A DNA stretch of 64,000 bases from Blattabacterium cuenoti (GTDB lineage: Bacteria > Bacteroidota > Bacteroidia > Flavobacteriales > Blattabacteriaceae): contig NZ_CP059194.1 of the NCBI RefSeq assembly GCF_014251635.1, positions 248,001-312,000 of the forward strand. Reading direction: 5' to 3'. The translations under genes and the position numbers were made by a program. Shown one piece after another: positions 46,456-56,007 of the stretch (the stretch's first letter is position 1; every line of letters begins with the position of its first letter). The notes beneath the pieces are model-generated. The model was not told the DNA's origin, did no database searches, and saw nothing but the letters and a program-made list of their open reading frames with translations.

Positions 46456-48387
46456 ATGAATAAAAAACATAATACAATAAAAGATTATACAGCAGATAGT
46501 ATTCAATCCCTTGAAGGAATCGAACATATTCGACTCAGACCTTCCATGTATATTGGGGACGTAGGAATTAGAGGTTTACACCATTTAGTATACGAAGTCA
46601 TAGATAATTCTGTAGATGAAGCTTTAGCAGGTTTTTGCAATAAAATATGGCTTACAATTCATAAAAATGGATTTATATCTGTACTTGACAATGGTCGTGG
46701 AATCCCAATAGATATTCATAAAAAAGAAGGGAAATCGGCTCTAGAGGTTGTTATGACTAAAATAGGTGCAGGTGGTAAATTTGATAAAAATTCTTACAAA
46801 GTTTCTGGAGGATTACACGGCGTAGGAATTTCTTGTGTCAATGCACTGTCTAAAAAACTTATAGTAACAATTTATCGAAATGGAAAAATTTATCAACAAG
46901 AATATTTAAAAGGAAAAGCCCTTTATCCTGTAAAATGTTTAGGAAAAACTAATATGCAAGGAACAAAAATTTCTTACCTTGCAGATCATTCTATTTTTAA
47001 TTCCATTATATATAATTATGAAATTTTAGCTAATCGATTAAAAGAATTATCTTTTTTAAACAAAGGTCTATACTTATTTTTAAAAGATGAAAGAGAAAAT
47101 ATAAAAGAACATTTTTTTTCTAAAAATGGATTAAAAGAATACCTACAAATTTTAGATAAAAATCAGGAGACTTTAACAAAAAATATCCTTTTTCTTGAAG
47201 AAGAAAAAGAGAATACTATTGTCGAAGTTGCAATGCAATACAATACTTCTTTTAAAGAAAAAATTGTTTCTTATGTAAACAATATAAATACTTATGAAGG
47301 AGGAACTCATCTTTCCGGTTTCAGAAGAGCATTAACAAGAACGTTTAAAAAATATGTAGATGGATACAGTATTTTATCTAATAAAATAGAATTAACTGGA
47401 GATGATTTTAGAGAAGGAATTACGGCTATTATATCTGTTAGAGTGATGGAACCTCAATTTGAAGGGCAAACTAAAACAAAATTAAGTAATCATGAAGTAG
47501 GAGGCATTGTAGACAAAATTGTGGGAGAAACGTTGTATAATTATTTAGAAGAACACCCTAGTGATAGAAAAAAAATTATTGATAAAATTATATTAGCAGC
47601 TAAAGCGCGTCAAGCCGCTAAGAAGGCTCGTGAATTAATACAGAAAAAAACTACCATTAGTAGTATTTTACCCGGAAAATTAGCGGATTGTTCTTACAAT
47701 AATCCAGAAAGTTGTGAAATTTATTTAGTTGAAGGAGATTCTGCCGGAGGGACAGCTAAACAAGGAAGAGATAGGAATTTTCAAGCTATTTTACCTTTAA
47801 GAGGGAAAATACTCAATGTTGAAAAAGCGATGCAGTATAAAATATTTGAAAATGAGGAAATAAAAAATATATTTACTTCTTTAGGAGTTTCTATTGGTAC
47901 AGATGGTACAGAAGAAGACAAAAAAATTTTAAACATTAAAAAACTTAGATATAATAAAATTATTATTATGACAGATGCAGATATAGATGGAAGTCATATT
48001 TCTACTTTAATTTTAACATTATTCTTTCGTTATATGAAACCCTTAATAGAAAAAGGCCATATTTATATTGCTACACCTCCACTTTATTTAATTCAAAAAG
48101 GAAATCATTATCAATATGCTTGGAATGATCAAGAAAGAGAAAACATTATACGTAAATTAGGAGGAAGAAAATCTGTCAATATACAACGATACAAAGGATT
48201 AGGAGAAATGAATGCAGAACAACTTTGGGAAACGACGATGAATCCCAAAAAAAGAACTTTACGTAAAGTGAATATAGACGATTATTCGGAAGCAGACAAA
48301 ATTTTCTCTATTCTTATGGGAGATGAAGTTCCCCCACGAAGAAATTTTATAGAACAAAATGCGATATATGCAAAAATTGATGTTTAG
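46456..48387 (+). CDS. gyrB: DNA gyrase subunit B
   Basis: GyrB is the ATPase subunit of gyrase. The 643-residue protein has the GHKL ATP site (EVIDNSVDEALAG around residue 46, LDNGRGIP, GGLHGVGISCVNALS), the transducer domain, and the TOPRIM metal-binding core with EGDSAGGTAKQGRDR and MTDADIDGSHI. It ends with the GLGEMNAEQLWETTMNP segment. Size is normal for the form without the enterobacterial insertion. uppP starts 28 bases downstream on the same strand. Confidence 0.97.
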   Translation: MNKKHNTIKDYTADSIQSLEGIEHIRLRPSMYIGDVGIRGLHHLVYEVIDNSVDEALAGFCNKIWLTIHKNGFISVLDNGRGIPIDIHKKEGKSALEVVMTKIGAGGKFDKNSYKVSGGLHGVGISCVNALSKKLIVTIYRNGKIYQQEYLKGKALYPVKCLGKTNMQGTKISYLADHSIFNSIIYNYEILANRLKELSFLNKGLYLFLKDERENIKEHFFSKNGLKEYLQILDKNQETLTKNILFLEEEKENTIVEVAMQYNTSFKEKIVSYVNNINTYEGGTHLSGFRRALTRTFKKYVDGYSILSNKIELTGDDFREGITAIISVRVMEPQFEGQTKTKLSNHEVGGIVDKIVGETLYNYLEEHPSDRKKIIDKIILAAKARQAAKKARELIQKKTTISSILPGKLADCSYNNPESCEIYLVEGDSAGGTAKQGRDRNFQAILPLRGKILNVEKAMQYKIFENEEIKNIFTSLGVSIGTDGTEEDKKILNIKKLRYNKIIIMTDADIDGSHISTLILTLFFRYMKPLIEKGHIYIATPPLYLIQKGNHYQYAWNDQERENIIRKLGGRKSVNIQRYKGLGEMNAEQLWETTMNPKKRTLRKVNIDDYSEADKIFSILMGDEVPPRRNFIEQNAIYAKIDV

Positions 48388-48415
48388 TTTGTTTTGTTTA
48401 ACTAAGTGAGTAAAT

Positions 48416-49207
48416 ATGAATTATATTCAATCAATCCTATTAGGGATTATTGAAGGAATTACAGAATTTTTTCCTATTTCTTCTACAGGGCACATGATTA
48501 TTGCTGCTGATATAATGGGAATACTAGAAAATAAAATCACAAATTTATTTCTTATTTCTGTTCAATTTGGAGCTGTTTTATCAGTAATTTTTTTATATAG
48601 AAACAAGTTTTTTTTTCAAAAATTAGATTTTTATCTAAAAATTTTTATAGCTAGTTTCCCTGTAGGAATTTTTGGTTTTTTATTGAACAAAATCACCAAT
48701 TTTTTTTTAGATAAACCACTCATAGTTGCTTTATCTCTTTTGATAGGAGGATTCGTTATTTTGAAAGTAGAAATTTTTTATGAAAAAAATTTTTATGATA
48801 GAAAAAATAGTATTACTTATTTGAAAGCTTTTATTATTGGATTATTTCAATGTGCGGCTCTGATTCCAGGAGTCTCTAGAAGTGCAACGACCATTATTGC
48901 TTGTATGTTACAAAATGTGAATAGAATAAAAGCTATTGAGTTTTCTTTCTTTTTATCTGTTCCTGTTATTGGAATTGCTACATGTAAAAAATTACATGAC
49001 TATTATTTTCAATTAAATTCTTTTACATTTCAAGATATAGAATTATTGTTATTAGGAAATATAGTATCTTTTGTCACTGGAATGATAGCTATCAAATGTT
49101 TCATAAAATATTTAAATAATTTTAAATTTTTCGGATATTATAGAATTGTTTTAGGAGCTTTTTTTCTTATTGTACATTATTTAATAAAACCAATTGGAAA
49201 ATTTTGA
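48416..49207 (+). CDS. uppP: Undecaprenyl-diphosphatase
   Basis: UppP (BacA) recycles the lipid carrier for peptidoglycan synthesis by removing a phosphate outside the membrane. The 263-residue polytopic protein shows the two active-site motifs: GIIEGITEFFPISSTGHM (residues 10-27) and PGVSRSATTI around residue 148. About eight hydrophobic segments are present. Its TGA overlaps the TTG start of truB within the sequence TTGA, which suggests translational coupling. Confidence 0.95.
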   Translation: MNYIQSILLGIIEGITEFFPISSTGHMIIAADIMGILENKITNLFLISVQFGAVLSVIFLYRNKFFFQKLDFYLKIFIASFPVGIFGFLLNKITNFFLDKPLIVALSLLIGGFVILKVEIFYEKNFYDRKNSITYLKAFIIGLFQCAALIPGVSRSATTIIACMLQNVNRIKAIEFSFFLSVPVIGIATCKKLHDYYFQLNSFTFQDIELLLLGNIVSFVTGMIAIKCFIKYLNNFKFFGYYRIVLGAFFLIVHYLIKPIGKF

Positions 49208-49914
49208 TTCAAAATTTATCAGAATTAAAAAACGGAAAAATATTGTTAGTAGATAAACCATGGGGATGGACTTCTTTTGACATTGTTAAAAAAATAAAAA
49301 GTTCTATTCTTACTGATACAAAAGAAAATTTAAAAATCGGACATGCAGGTACTTTAGATCCTTTTGCTACAGGTTTATTAATTGTACTTACAGGAAAATA
49401 TACTAAAAAAGTAAATGAAATTCAAAATTTCAAAAAAGTTTATACAGGTATTATGAAATTAGGTTGTGAAACCTTATCTTTCGACTCAGAAACAGAAGAG
49501 CATAATTTTTCTTCTACTTCGCATATTACTCCTCAATTGATTAAAAAAATATCTAAAAGATTTTTGGGAGAAATAGATCAATATCCTCCATATTTTTCTG
49601 CGTTAAAAACAAAGGGAAAAAGATTCTATGAATATGCTAGAAAAAAAATAAAAATAGTGATTAAATCTAGGCGTATAAAAATTTATAAATTTCATATTCT
49701 AAAAATAGGAATTCCCTACATAAAATTTTTTATAGAATGTGGAAAGGGGACTTATATTCGATCTGTAGCCCAAGATTTTGGAAAAGCCCTTCAAAGCGGA
49801 GCTTATATACTTTCTTTAAGAAGAGAACGAATTGGAAATTTTTCTATGACTATGAATTGTTCTTCTGTAAAATTAAATATTTCAAAAGAATTTTCATGTT
49901 ACTTATTAAAGTAA
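49204..49914 (+). CDS. truB: tRNA pseudouridine-55 synthase
   Basis: TruB forms pseudouridine 55 in the T loop. The 236-residue protein has LLVDKPWGWTSFDIV near the N-terminus, KIGHAGTLDPFATGLLIV around residue 46 with the catalytic Asp, PPYFSALKTKGKRFYEYAR, and ECGKGTYIRSVAQDFG. The start must be TTG at 49204-49206, overlapping the uppP stop; no ATG in frame precedes the VDKP core. The C-terminal PUA-like extension is absent, as in many shorter TruB proteins. It ends one base from convergent rpsP. Confidence 0.94.
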   Translation: MIQNLSELKNGKILLVDKPWGWTSFDIVKKIKSSILTDTKENLKIGHAGTLDPFATGLLIVLTGKYTKKVNEIQNFKKVYTGIMKLGCETLSFDSETEEHNFSSTSHITPQLIKKISKRFLGEIDQYPPYFSALKTKGKRFYEYARKKIKIVIKSRRIKIYKFHILKIGIPYIKFFIECGKGTYIRSVAQDFGKALQSGAYILSLRRERIGNFSMTMNCSSVKLNISKEFSCYLLK

Positions 49915-49915
49915 A

Positions 49916-50254
49916 CTAAATTTTATATTTTTTATACCATGTATGAAACTTTTTTTGGGATTCTTCATCAGTTAATACGCCTTTTTTTACTCCTTCTAAT
50001 AAATGTTTTTTCAATAATACACCGGTTTTAGAAAAAATAGATTTAACCGTATTGGTAGGTTGTGCTCCTTTCATTAACCAGGACACAGCATTTTGCATTT
50101 TTAATACAGTTGAAGGAGGATTTGTATGGGGATTGTAAGTTCCTAGTTTTTCAATAAATTTTCCATTTCGTGGAGCACGAGAATCAGCTACAACTATATG
50201 ATAAATAGGTCTATGTTTTTTTCCAATTCTTTTTAAACGAATTTTTACGGACAT
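49916..50254 (-). CDS. rpsP: 30S ribosomal protein S16
   Basis: The 112-residue protein begins [19 protein letters not shown] and has [22 protein letters not shown], both S16 signatures, followed by ALKMQNA-like [18 protein letters not shown] tail of about 30 basic residues follows the core. S16 assists 30S assembly. It stands alone on the minus strand, between truB and tRNA-Gln. Confidence 0.96.
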   Translation of the reverse strand: MSVKIRLKRIGKKHRPIYHIVVADSRAPRNGKFIEKLGTYNPHTNPPSTVLKMQNAVSWLMKGAQPTNTVKSIFSKTGVLLKKHLLEGVKKGVLTDEESQKKFHTWYKKYKI

Positions 50255-50378
50255 AATTAATAATTTTATATTATATATGAAACCTTTTAAGGTTAAGGTT
50301 TTTTAGGGTAAAGTAGCCCAAATTTAGATATAATTATCATGTTTTTGAAAAAAAATGGTATATATTTACATTTTTCGT

Positions 50379-50449
50379 AGACCCGTTGTGTAACGGTAGC
50401 ACAGCAGATTTTGGTTCTGTTAGTTGGGGTTCGAGTCCCTACGGGTCTG
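50379..50449 (+). tRNA. tRNA-Gln (anticodon TTG)
   Basis: Cloverleaf: acceptor AGACCCG with CGGGTCT, discriminator G, anticodon stem GCAGA/TCTGT enclosing loop TTTTGGT (anticodon TTG), and T arm TGGGGTTCGAGTCCCTA. CCA is not encoded. It is followed 58 bases downstream by the symporter gene on the same strand. Confidence 0.94.
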
Positions 50450-50507
50450 TTCCCTATTTGGTTTGGTATAGTATAGTATTTTAGATTGGATTCTTTCAAA
50501 GAACAAA

Positions 50508-51911
50508 ATGAGTATTGGGATGAATATAAAAAAAGAAAAAGTTTTATTAATAGCTTTTTTAAGTGTTTTAGCATATGTCTTTATTCATTTATCAAAATCC
50601 TTATTAGGATTGGATAAATTTACTCTTTGCATATTAAGATGTTTCGTTATATCTATTTTCATATTGTATTCTTTTATGAAAAAAGACTTAACTACTTGGA
50701 TTTTATTATCCATTATTATAGGAATAGAAATAGGATTAGATATCCCAAAAGTAGCTGTAGAACTAAGATTTTTATCTCAAATCTTTTTAAGATTGATTAA
50801 GACTATCATTGCTCCAATATTATTTTCAACTTTGGTAGTTGGAATAGCAAGTCATTCTAATATTAAACAATTAGGAAGTATGGGATGGAAATCTTTACTA
50901 TACTTTGAAGTGGTGACAACTTTAGCTTTGTTTATAGGTCTTATTGCAATTAATGTATCCCAAGCTGGAGTGGGTATAGTAATGCCTTCAGGAATAACGG
51001 AACAACAATTACCAAAAGTAGAAAGTAGAACTTGGCAAGACACAATTCTTCATGTATTTCCGGAAAATTTTATAAAATCTATATATCATGGAGATGTATT
51101 ACCGATAGTGGTCTTCTCCGTTGTATTTGGTATATCCATGGTTTTCTTAGAAGATAAAAAAAGAAGCCCTATATTACTGTTTGCAGAGAGTCTTTCAGAA
51201 ATCATGTTTAAGTTTACTAAAATTATCATGTATTTTGCTCCTATAGGAGTAGGATCCGCCATCGCTTATACAGTAGGACATATGGGGTTGGATATTTTAT
51301 ATAATTTATTTCAGTTGTTATTGACTCTTTATATTGCTTTACTAGTTTTTTTGATAGTTGTTTTACTTCCTATTCTTTTTTGGATTAAAGTTCCTTTAAA
51401 AGGTTTCGTCAAAGCATTAACTGAACCTGTATCACTTGCGTTTGCGACTACGAGTTCCGAATCCGCCTTGCCTTTACTTATGGAAAATTTAGAAAAATTA
51501 GGTGTCCCCAGAAAAATTATAGCTTTTGTGATTCCTACGGGTTATAGCTTTAATTTAGATGGGACTACTCTTTATTTATCTTTAGCAACTGTTTTTGTAG
51601 CACAAGCATCTGGGATTCCCTTGAGTTTTAGTCAACAAATATTTATAGGACTGACGTTAATTTTAACGAGTAAAGGAGTTGCTGGAGTTCCTAGAGCATC
51701 TTTAGTAATTCTTTTAGCTACTGTGGCTTCTTTTGGATTACCGACTTGGCCTATATTAGCTATTATAGGAATAGATGAATTAATGGATATGGCTAGGACG
51801 ACCGTAAATGTTATAGGAAATGGGTTAGCCAGTTGTGTAATCGCTCGTTCTGAAGGAGAATTCGATGACAAAAAAATGTTAGATTATATAAAAAGTGAAA
51901 GTGATTTGTAA
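50508..51911 (+). CDS. Dicarboxylate/amino acid:cation symporter (DAACS family)
   Basis: The 467-residue membrane protein fits the glutamate/aspartate/C4-dicarboxylate symporter family. FLRLIKTIIAPILFSTLVVGIASH (around residue 95) and the re-entrant region with FATTSSESALPLLMENLE (serine-rich loop) and PTGYSFNLDGTTLYLSLATVFVAQA (the NxDGT substrate and sodium motif) are well conserved. Two extra hydrophobic segments precede the core. It probably imports an acidic amino acid or dicarboxylate from the host cell. The start could also be the ATG at 50520. Confidence 0.9.
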   Translation: MSIGMNIKKEKVLLIAFLSVLAYVFIHLSKSLLGLDKFTLCILRCFVISIFILYSFMKKDLTTWILLSIIIGIEIGLDIPKVAVELRFLSQIFLRLIKTIIAPILFSTLVVGIASHSNIKQLGSMGWKSLLYFEVVTTLALFIGLIAINVSQAGVGIVMPSGITEQQLPKVESRTWQDTILHVFPENFIKSIYHGDVLPIVVFSVVFGISMVFLEDKKRSPILLFAESLSEIMFKFTKIIMYFAPIGVGSAIAYTVGHMGLDILYNLFQLLLTLYIALLVFLIVVLLPILFWIKVPLKGFVKALTEPVSLAFATTSSESALPLLMENLEKLGVPRKIIAFVIPTGYSFNLDGTTLYLSLATVFVAQASGIPLSFSQQIFIGLTLILTSKGVAGVPRASLVILLATVASFGLPTWPILAIIGIDELMDMARTTVNVIGNGLASCVIARSEGEFDDKKMLDYIKSESDL

Positions 51912-51918
51912 TTGAATT

Positions 51919-52992
51919 TTGAAAAAAAATTGTTTTTTTTATAATTATAAGAATAAAAAATATTCTATAGACCCGAATGGAATAGTCACCAGCAAGAGTC
52001 ATTCTAATATCGCTTTAATAAAATACTGGGGAAAACATAATAATAAAATTCAAATACCATTGAATTCGTCTATTAGTTATTCTTTGGGAGAAGTATACAC
52101 GGTTACGCGATTAATTTATCAAGAGAAAAAAAAAAGTAATTTATCTATAAGAGTATTTTTTTCAGGAAAAGAAAAAACTAGTTTTATTCCAAAAATTTTA
52201 GAATTTTTTCATAGAATTTCATTTTATTGTTCCTATATACGGGATTTGAATTTTGTTATAGAAACCTATAATACTTTTCCACATAGTAGCGGAATTGCTT
52301 CTTCTGCTTCTTCCATGAGTGCTTTAGCATTGTGTATCATGAAAATAGAAAAAAAACTAGTATCTTCTTTTAAAGAAGATTTTTTTTTCAAAAAAGCTTC
52401 TTTTTTATCCAGATTAGGTTCTGGAAGTGCTTGCAGATCTATTTATCCTGGACTTGTTGTTTGGGGGTATCATAAATCCATAAAAGGAAGCAACAATCTT
52501 TATGCTATCCCATATCCATATGATGTACATTCTATTTTTACAAAAATAGAAGATACGATCTTAATCGTAGATGATGAACCTAAAAAAATATTAAGTTCAA
52601 AAGGACATCAATTAATGAATAATCATCCTTATGCTAAGGATAGATTTAAATGTGCTAATAAAAATATGAATAGACTTATATCTATATTAAAAATAGGAGA
52701 TTTTCAAGAATTCGGAGAATTAATAGAACATGAAGCTTTGACTCTTCATGCTATGATCATGACCTCTCGACCCTATTTTTTATGGATGAAACCCAATACT
52801 CTGAACGTAATTTATACGGTATGGGATTTTAGAAAACAGAGCAATAAAAATATTTATTTTACCCTAGATGCAGGTGCTAATATTCATCTTTTATATCCAA
52901 TTCAAGAAAAAACATCCATCCTAAAATGGATATATAGTGATTTATTTACATATTGTAAAAAAATTATAGAAAGTTTTTGTTTATATAATTAA
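51919..52992 (+). CDS. mvaD: Diphosphomevalonate decarboxylase
   Basis: A GHMP-family enzyme that makes isopentenyl diphosphate in the mevalonate pathway. The 357-residue protein has SHSNIALIKYWGKH around residue 27, the phosphate-binding loop HSSGIASSASSMSALAL around residue 120, LGSGSACRSIYPGLVVW and the late FTLDAGANIHLLYP, matching bacterial and eukaryotic decarboxylases. The mevalonate route is typical of flavobacteria. The start is TTG at 51919, seven bases after the symporter stop; no ATG is available before the core. Confidence 0.92.
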   Translation: MKKNCFFYNYKNKKYSIDPNGIVTSKSHSNIALIKYWGKHNNKIQIPLNSSISYSLGEVYTVTRLIYQEKKKSNLSIRVFFSGKEKTSFIPKILEFFHRISFYCSYIRDLNFVIETYNTFPHSSGIASSASSMSALALCIMKIEKKLVSSFKEDFFFKKASFLSRLGSGSACRSIYPGLVVWGYHKSIKGSNNLYAIPYPYDVHSIFTKIEDTILIVDDEPKKILSSKGHQLMNNHPYAKDRFKCANKNMNRLISILKIGDFQEFGELIEHEALTLHAMIMTSRPYFLWMKPNTLNVIYTVWDFRKQSNKNIYFTLDAGANIHLLYPIQEKTSILKWIYSDLFTYCKKIIESFCLYN

Positions 52993-52993
52993 T

Positions 52994-53001
52994 TATCTTT
53001 G
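52994..53001 (+). promoter_or_regulatory. Candidate -7 promoter box for tRNA-His
   Basis: TATCTTTG matches TAnnTTTG and would start transcription about a dozen bases before the tRNA. A TTG at 52977-52979 is somewhat close for a -33 element (14-base spacer). Confidence 0.4.
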
Positions 53002-53019
53002 TCTTTTGTTTTGTGTTTT

Positions 53020-53095
53020 GGTGGGCGTAGCTCAGTTGGTTTAGAGCATCAGATTGTGGTTCTGAGGGTCGCCGGTTCGAATCCGGTCGTCCACC
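53020..53095 (+). tRNA. tRNA-His (anticodon GTG)
   Basis: Acceptor GTGGGCG pairs with CGTCCAC (one G-U pair), with an additional G at 53020 facing discriminator C at 53095, the -1 G:C73 pair that identifies tRNA-His. The anticodon loop is TTGTGGT (GTG), and the T arm is GCCGGTTCGAATCCGGT. CCA is not encoded. It lies between mvaD and the convergent aminotransferase gene. Confidence 0.96.
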
Positions 53096-53110
53096 CAAAT
53101 TTTTCTAATT

Positions 53111-54298
53111 CTAATTTAATACCTTTTTTATTCTTGTAAAAGCTTCTATGATTTTATCCTCTGATGAAGCGTAAGAAATCCGTAAACATTCATTATCTCC
53201 AAAAGCACTGCCACTAACGGTAGCTACTTGAGTTTTTTCAAGTAAAAATTCAGAAAGTTCATCTGAATTTTGAATCATTTTTCCATGTAATTTTCGTCCA
53301 AAAAAATCTGAAACTTTTGGAAAAATATAAAAAGCTCCATTAGGTTGATAAAATTGAAACCCATCAATTTCTTTTATCATCTCTAAAACCAAATTTCTTC
53401 TTTTTTCAAATTCTTTGATCATATATTCTATTTTATTGGGATGGGCTGCTAATGCAGTAACAGCAGCTATTTGTGCAATCGAATTGGGACAAGATGTCAT
53501 CTGTCCCTGTATTTTATCACAAGATTGAGCAATCCATTCTGGAGCTCCAATATATCCAATTCTCCAACCTGTCATTGAAAAAGCTTTAGATAACCCATTA
53601 ACTGTGATAACCTGATGATAAATATCAGGAAATATAGCAATGCTAGTATGTTTTTTTGAGTAACAAATATGTTCATAAATCTCATCAGTCAGAATCATGA
53701 CTTCTGGATGTTTTTTAAAAACTTTTGCTAAATCTTTCAGTTCTTCATAAGAATAAACGCTTCCAGTAGGATTACAAGGAGTACTAAAAAGAAATAATTT
53801 TGTTTTAGATGTAATGGCTTTTTCTAATTGTTCTGGATGAACCTTAAAATTATTTTCCATCATTGTTGGAATTATAACAGGATAAGATTCACAAAATTTT
53901 ACCATTTGTAAATAACTAACCCAATAAGGAGCGGGAATAATAACTTCATCATCTTTATTTAATAAAGATAAAAGAACATTCATAATAGCTTGTTTTGCTC
54001 CGGTAGAAACTACAATTTGAGAAGGGGTGTATTTTAAACGATTATCACGATAGAATTTTTCGCATATTACTTTTTTAAGTTCAAAATATCCGGATACGGG
54101 AGTATAATAATGATACCCTTGATCTATAGCTTTTTTTGCCGCAGATAAAACAAAATTAGGGGGAAGAAAATCAGGTTCTCCCAAACTCAAGTTTATAACA
54201 TCATAACCTTTATTTTTTAATTCTCTGGCCTTAGCTGACATAGCTATAGTTTGTGAATAAGATATATTCTGTAATCGATGTGATAATCTATTTTTCAT
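53111..54298 (-). CDS. Class I pyridoxal-phosphate aminotransferase (aspartate aminotransferase type)
   Basis: The 395-residue protein fits the Ib aspartate aminotransferase group: NLSLGEPDF around residue 36, GYHYYTPVSG, STPCNPTGSVYS, LTDEIYEH and the cofactor lysine K238 in NGLSKAFSMTGWRIGY, with RISYASS near the end for the substrate-binding arginine. It probably transfers amino groups between aspartate and 2-oxoglutarate; some relatives also act on aromatic or prephenate substrates, which would suit a symbiont making essential amino acids. Divergent from rsmG. Confidence 0.9.
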   Translation of the reverse strand: MKNRLSHRLQNISYSQTIAMSAKARELKNKGYDVINLSLGEPDFLPPNFVLSAAKKAIDQGYHYYTPVSGYFELKKVICEKFYRDNRLKYTPSQIVVSTGAKQAIMNVLLSLLNKDDEVIIPAPYWVSYLQMVKFCESYPVIIPTMMENNFKVHPEQLEKAITSKTKLFLFSTPCNPTGSVYSYEELKDLAKVFKKHPEVMILTDEIYEHICYSKKHTSIAIFPDIYHQVITVNGLSKAFSMTGWRIGYIGAPEWIAQSCDKIQGQMTSCPNSIAQIAAVTALAAHPNKIEYMIKEFEKRRNLVLEMIKEIDGFQFYQPNGAFYIFPKVSDFFGRKLHGKMIQNSDELSEFLLEKTQVATVSGSAFGDNECLRISYASSEDKIIEAFTRIKKVLN

Positions 54299-54393
54299 AT
54301 CATAAATATTTATTATTTTATTGGAATTGTTTGATTGAAATGATTACAAATCTAAATAAATTTGGTTACAAGTTTATTTATCCATTAATTAAT

Positions 54394-55014
54394 ATGGAAT
54401 TAATTAAAAAATATTTTCCAAATCTATTGGATCAACAAATTTATAAATTGTCTTCTTTAAAAAATTTATATGCGTATTGGAATACATATGTGAATTTAGT
54501 TTCTAGAAAAACATTTCACGATTTTTATCAACAACACGTACTTTTTTGTTTAGGAATAGCTAAAGTATTTTCTTTTTACCCTGGATCATGTGTTCTGGAT
54601 TTAGGAACAGGAGGGGGATTCCCTGGTATTCCTTTATCCATAGTTTTTCCTCATACAAAATTTATATTAGTAGATTCTATTAGAAAAAAAATTAAAATTG
54701 TAGAACAAATTATATATAATCTTCATTTAAAAAATGTATATCCTATTTGGATACGTGCAGAGAAATTAGAAAATAAATTTGATTTCGTGGTTACTAGAGC
54801 TGTAAACAAAATAAATATCATACATAATTGGATAAAAAACAAATTTAAATACAAATCCAATTCTAGAATCAAAAATGGAGCTTTATATCTAAAAGGAGGA
54901 AATCTTTATAATGAATTAAAAGAATTTCCTCATGCGATAGAATATCCTTTAAATCATTATTTTGAAGAACCATTTTTCATAACTAAAAAAGTTATTTGGA
55001 TTTCCAACATTTAA
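54394..55014 (+). CDS. rsmG: 16S rRNA (guanine-527-N7)-methyltransferase RsmG
   Basis: RsmG (GidB) uses S-adenosylmethionine to methylate G527 of 16S rRNA. From the ATG at 54394 the protein has 206 residues: LKNLYAYWNTYVNLVSRK near the N-terminus, the cofactor loop VLDLGTGGGFPGIPLSI around residue 68, DSIRKKI, and VTRAVNKI. An earlier ATG in the same frame exists, but the extra residues are unlike the family and would overlap the divergent aminotransferase gene. Confidence 0.93.
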   Translation: MELIKKYFPNLLDQQIYKLSSLKNLYAYWNTYVNLVSRKTFHDFYQQHVLFCLGIAKVFSFYPGSCVLDLGTGGGFPGIPLSIVFPHTKFILVDSIRKKIKIVEQIIYNLHLKNVYPIWIRAEKLENKFDFVVTRAVNKINIIHNWIKNKFKYKSNSRIKNGALYLKGGNLYNELKEFPHAIEYPLNHYFEEPFFITKKVIWISNI

Positions 55015-55040
55015 TTAAATTAATAGAATATAAATACAAA

Positions 55041-56006
55041 ATGAATCCTAAAAAAAATTTTTTAGAAAAAGTGAAACAAAAAGGTGGATGGGTAAATGCT
55101 CACGCTCATTTAGATAGAGCTTATACTCTCACAAAAAAAAATTTCAAATATTCTTATTTTCCACTTCAAAAAAAGTGGTATTTGGTTGATGAAATGAAAC
55201 GCTTAGCTACAGAAGAGGATATTTATATCCGTATGGAAAAAGCCTTAGAATATTTTTTAATGCAAGGAACACAAGCTTTGTGCTCTTTTATTGATGTAGA
55301 TGAAATTATAGAAGATCGTGCTTTGAAAGCCGCTAAAAAATTGAAAAACAATTATGGAAATTCTATTAATATTTGTTTTGCTAATCAAGTTCTTAAAGGC
55401 GTATTGGATAAAAAATCCAAATATTGGTTCGATCAATCAATAGAATTTGTGGATATTATTGGTGGATTACCCGCTACAGATTATGGAAAAGAAGATGAAC
55501 ATCTAGATATTTTATTACAAACAGCTAAAAAAAAAGAAAAAATTGTGCATGTACATGTAGATCAGTTTAATACTAGTGAAGAAAAAGAAACTGAAAAATT
55601 AGTAAAAAAAACGATTGAACACGGAATGCAAGGAAAGGTAGTAGCGATACATAGTATTTCTTTAGCGGCACATTCTAGAGATTATCGTTATAAAATATAT
55701 CAATTAATGAGGAAAGCGAATTTGATGGTAATATCTTGTCCCATTGCTTGGATTGATCATACCAGAAGTGAACGTTTAACTCCTAGTCATAATTCTATTA
55801 CTCCAGTGGATGAGATGATCCCTGAAGGAATTATAGTAGCTTTTGGTACAGATAACATTTGTGACATATATAAACCTTTTTCTGACGGAAATCTATGGAT
55901 AGAACTACGAGTTATGTTGGAAGCTTGTCATTATTATGATATAGATCATTTGGTAAAAATTGCTACAATAAACGGATTAAAAGTATTAGGATTGGAAGAG
56001 AAGTGA
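55041..56006 (+). CDS. Amidohydrolase superfamily protein, cytosine deaminase-like, substrate unknown
   Basis: From the ATG at 55041 the protein has 321 residues and the metal-binding pattern of the cytosine deaminase branch: H21-A-H23 in NAHAHLD, H172 in VHVHVDQF, H204 in AIHSISLA and D271 in FGTDNICD. At the position of cytosine deaminase's catalytic glutamate (HxDE) it has Q175, so a different reaction is possible. Substrate cannot be assigned. It follows rsmG by 26 bases and ends one base from convergent lysS. Confidence 0.75.
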   Translation: MNPKKNFLEKVKQKGGWVNAHAHLDRAYTLTKKNFKYSYFPLQKKWYLVDEMKRLATEEDIYIRMEKALEYFLMQGTQALCSFIDVDEIIEDRALKAAKKLKNNYGNSINICFANQVLKGVLDKKSKYWFDQSIEFVDIIGGLPATDYGKEDEHLDILLQTAKKKEKIVHVHVDQFNTSEEKETEKLVKKTIEHGMQGKVVAIHSISLAAHSRDYRYKIYQLMRKANLMVISCPIAWIDHTRSERLTPSHNSITPVDEMIPEGIIVAFGTDNICDIYKPFSDGNLWIELRVMLEACHYYDIDHLVKIATINGLKVLGLEEK

Positions 56007-56007
56007 T

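Noticed and set aside
50281..50300. Inverted repeat AACCTT/AAGGTT near the rpsP leader, followed by a few T
   Set aside because: The six-base stem is weak, has only a short T run, and is not placed after a plus-strand gene; too weak to call a terminator or leader element.
50293..50574. Minus-strand open frame of 93 codons across tRNA-Gln and the symporter start
   Set aside because: It reads antisense through the tRNA and has no protein features.
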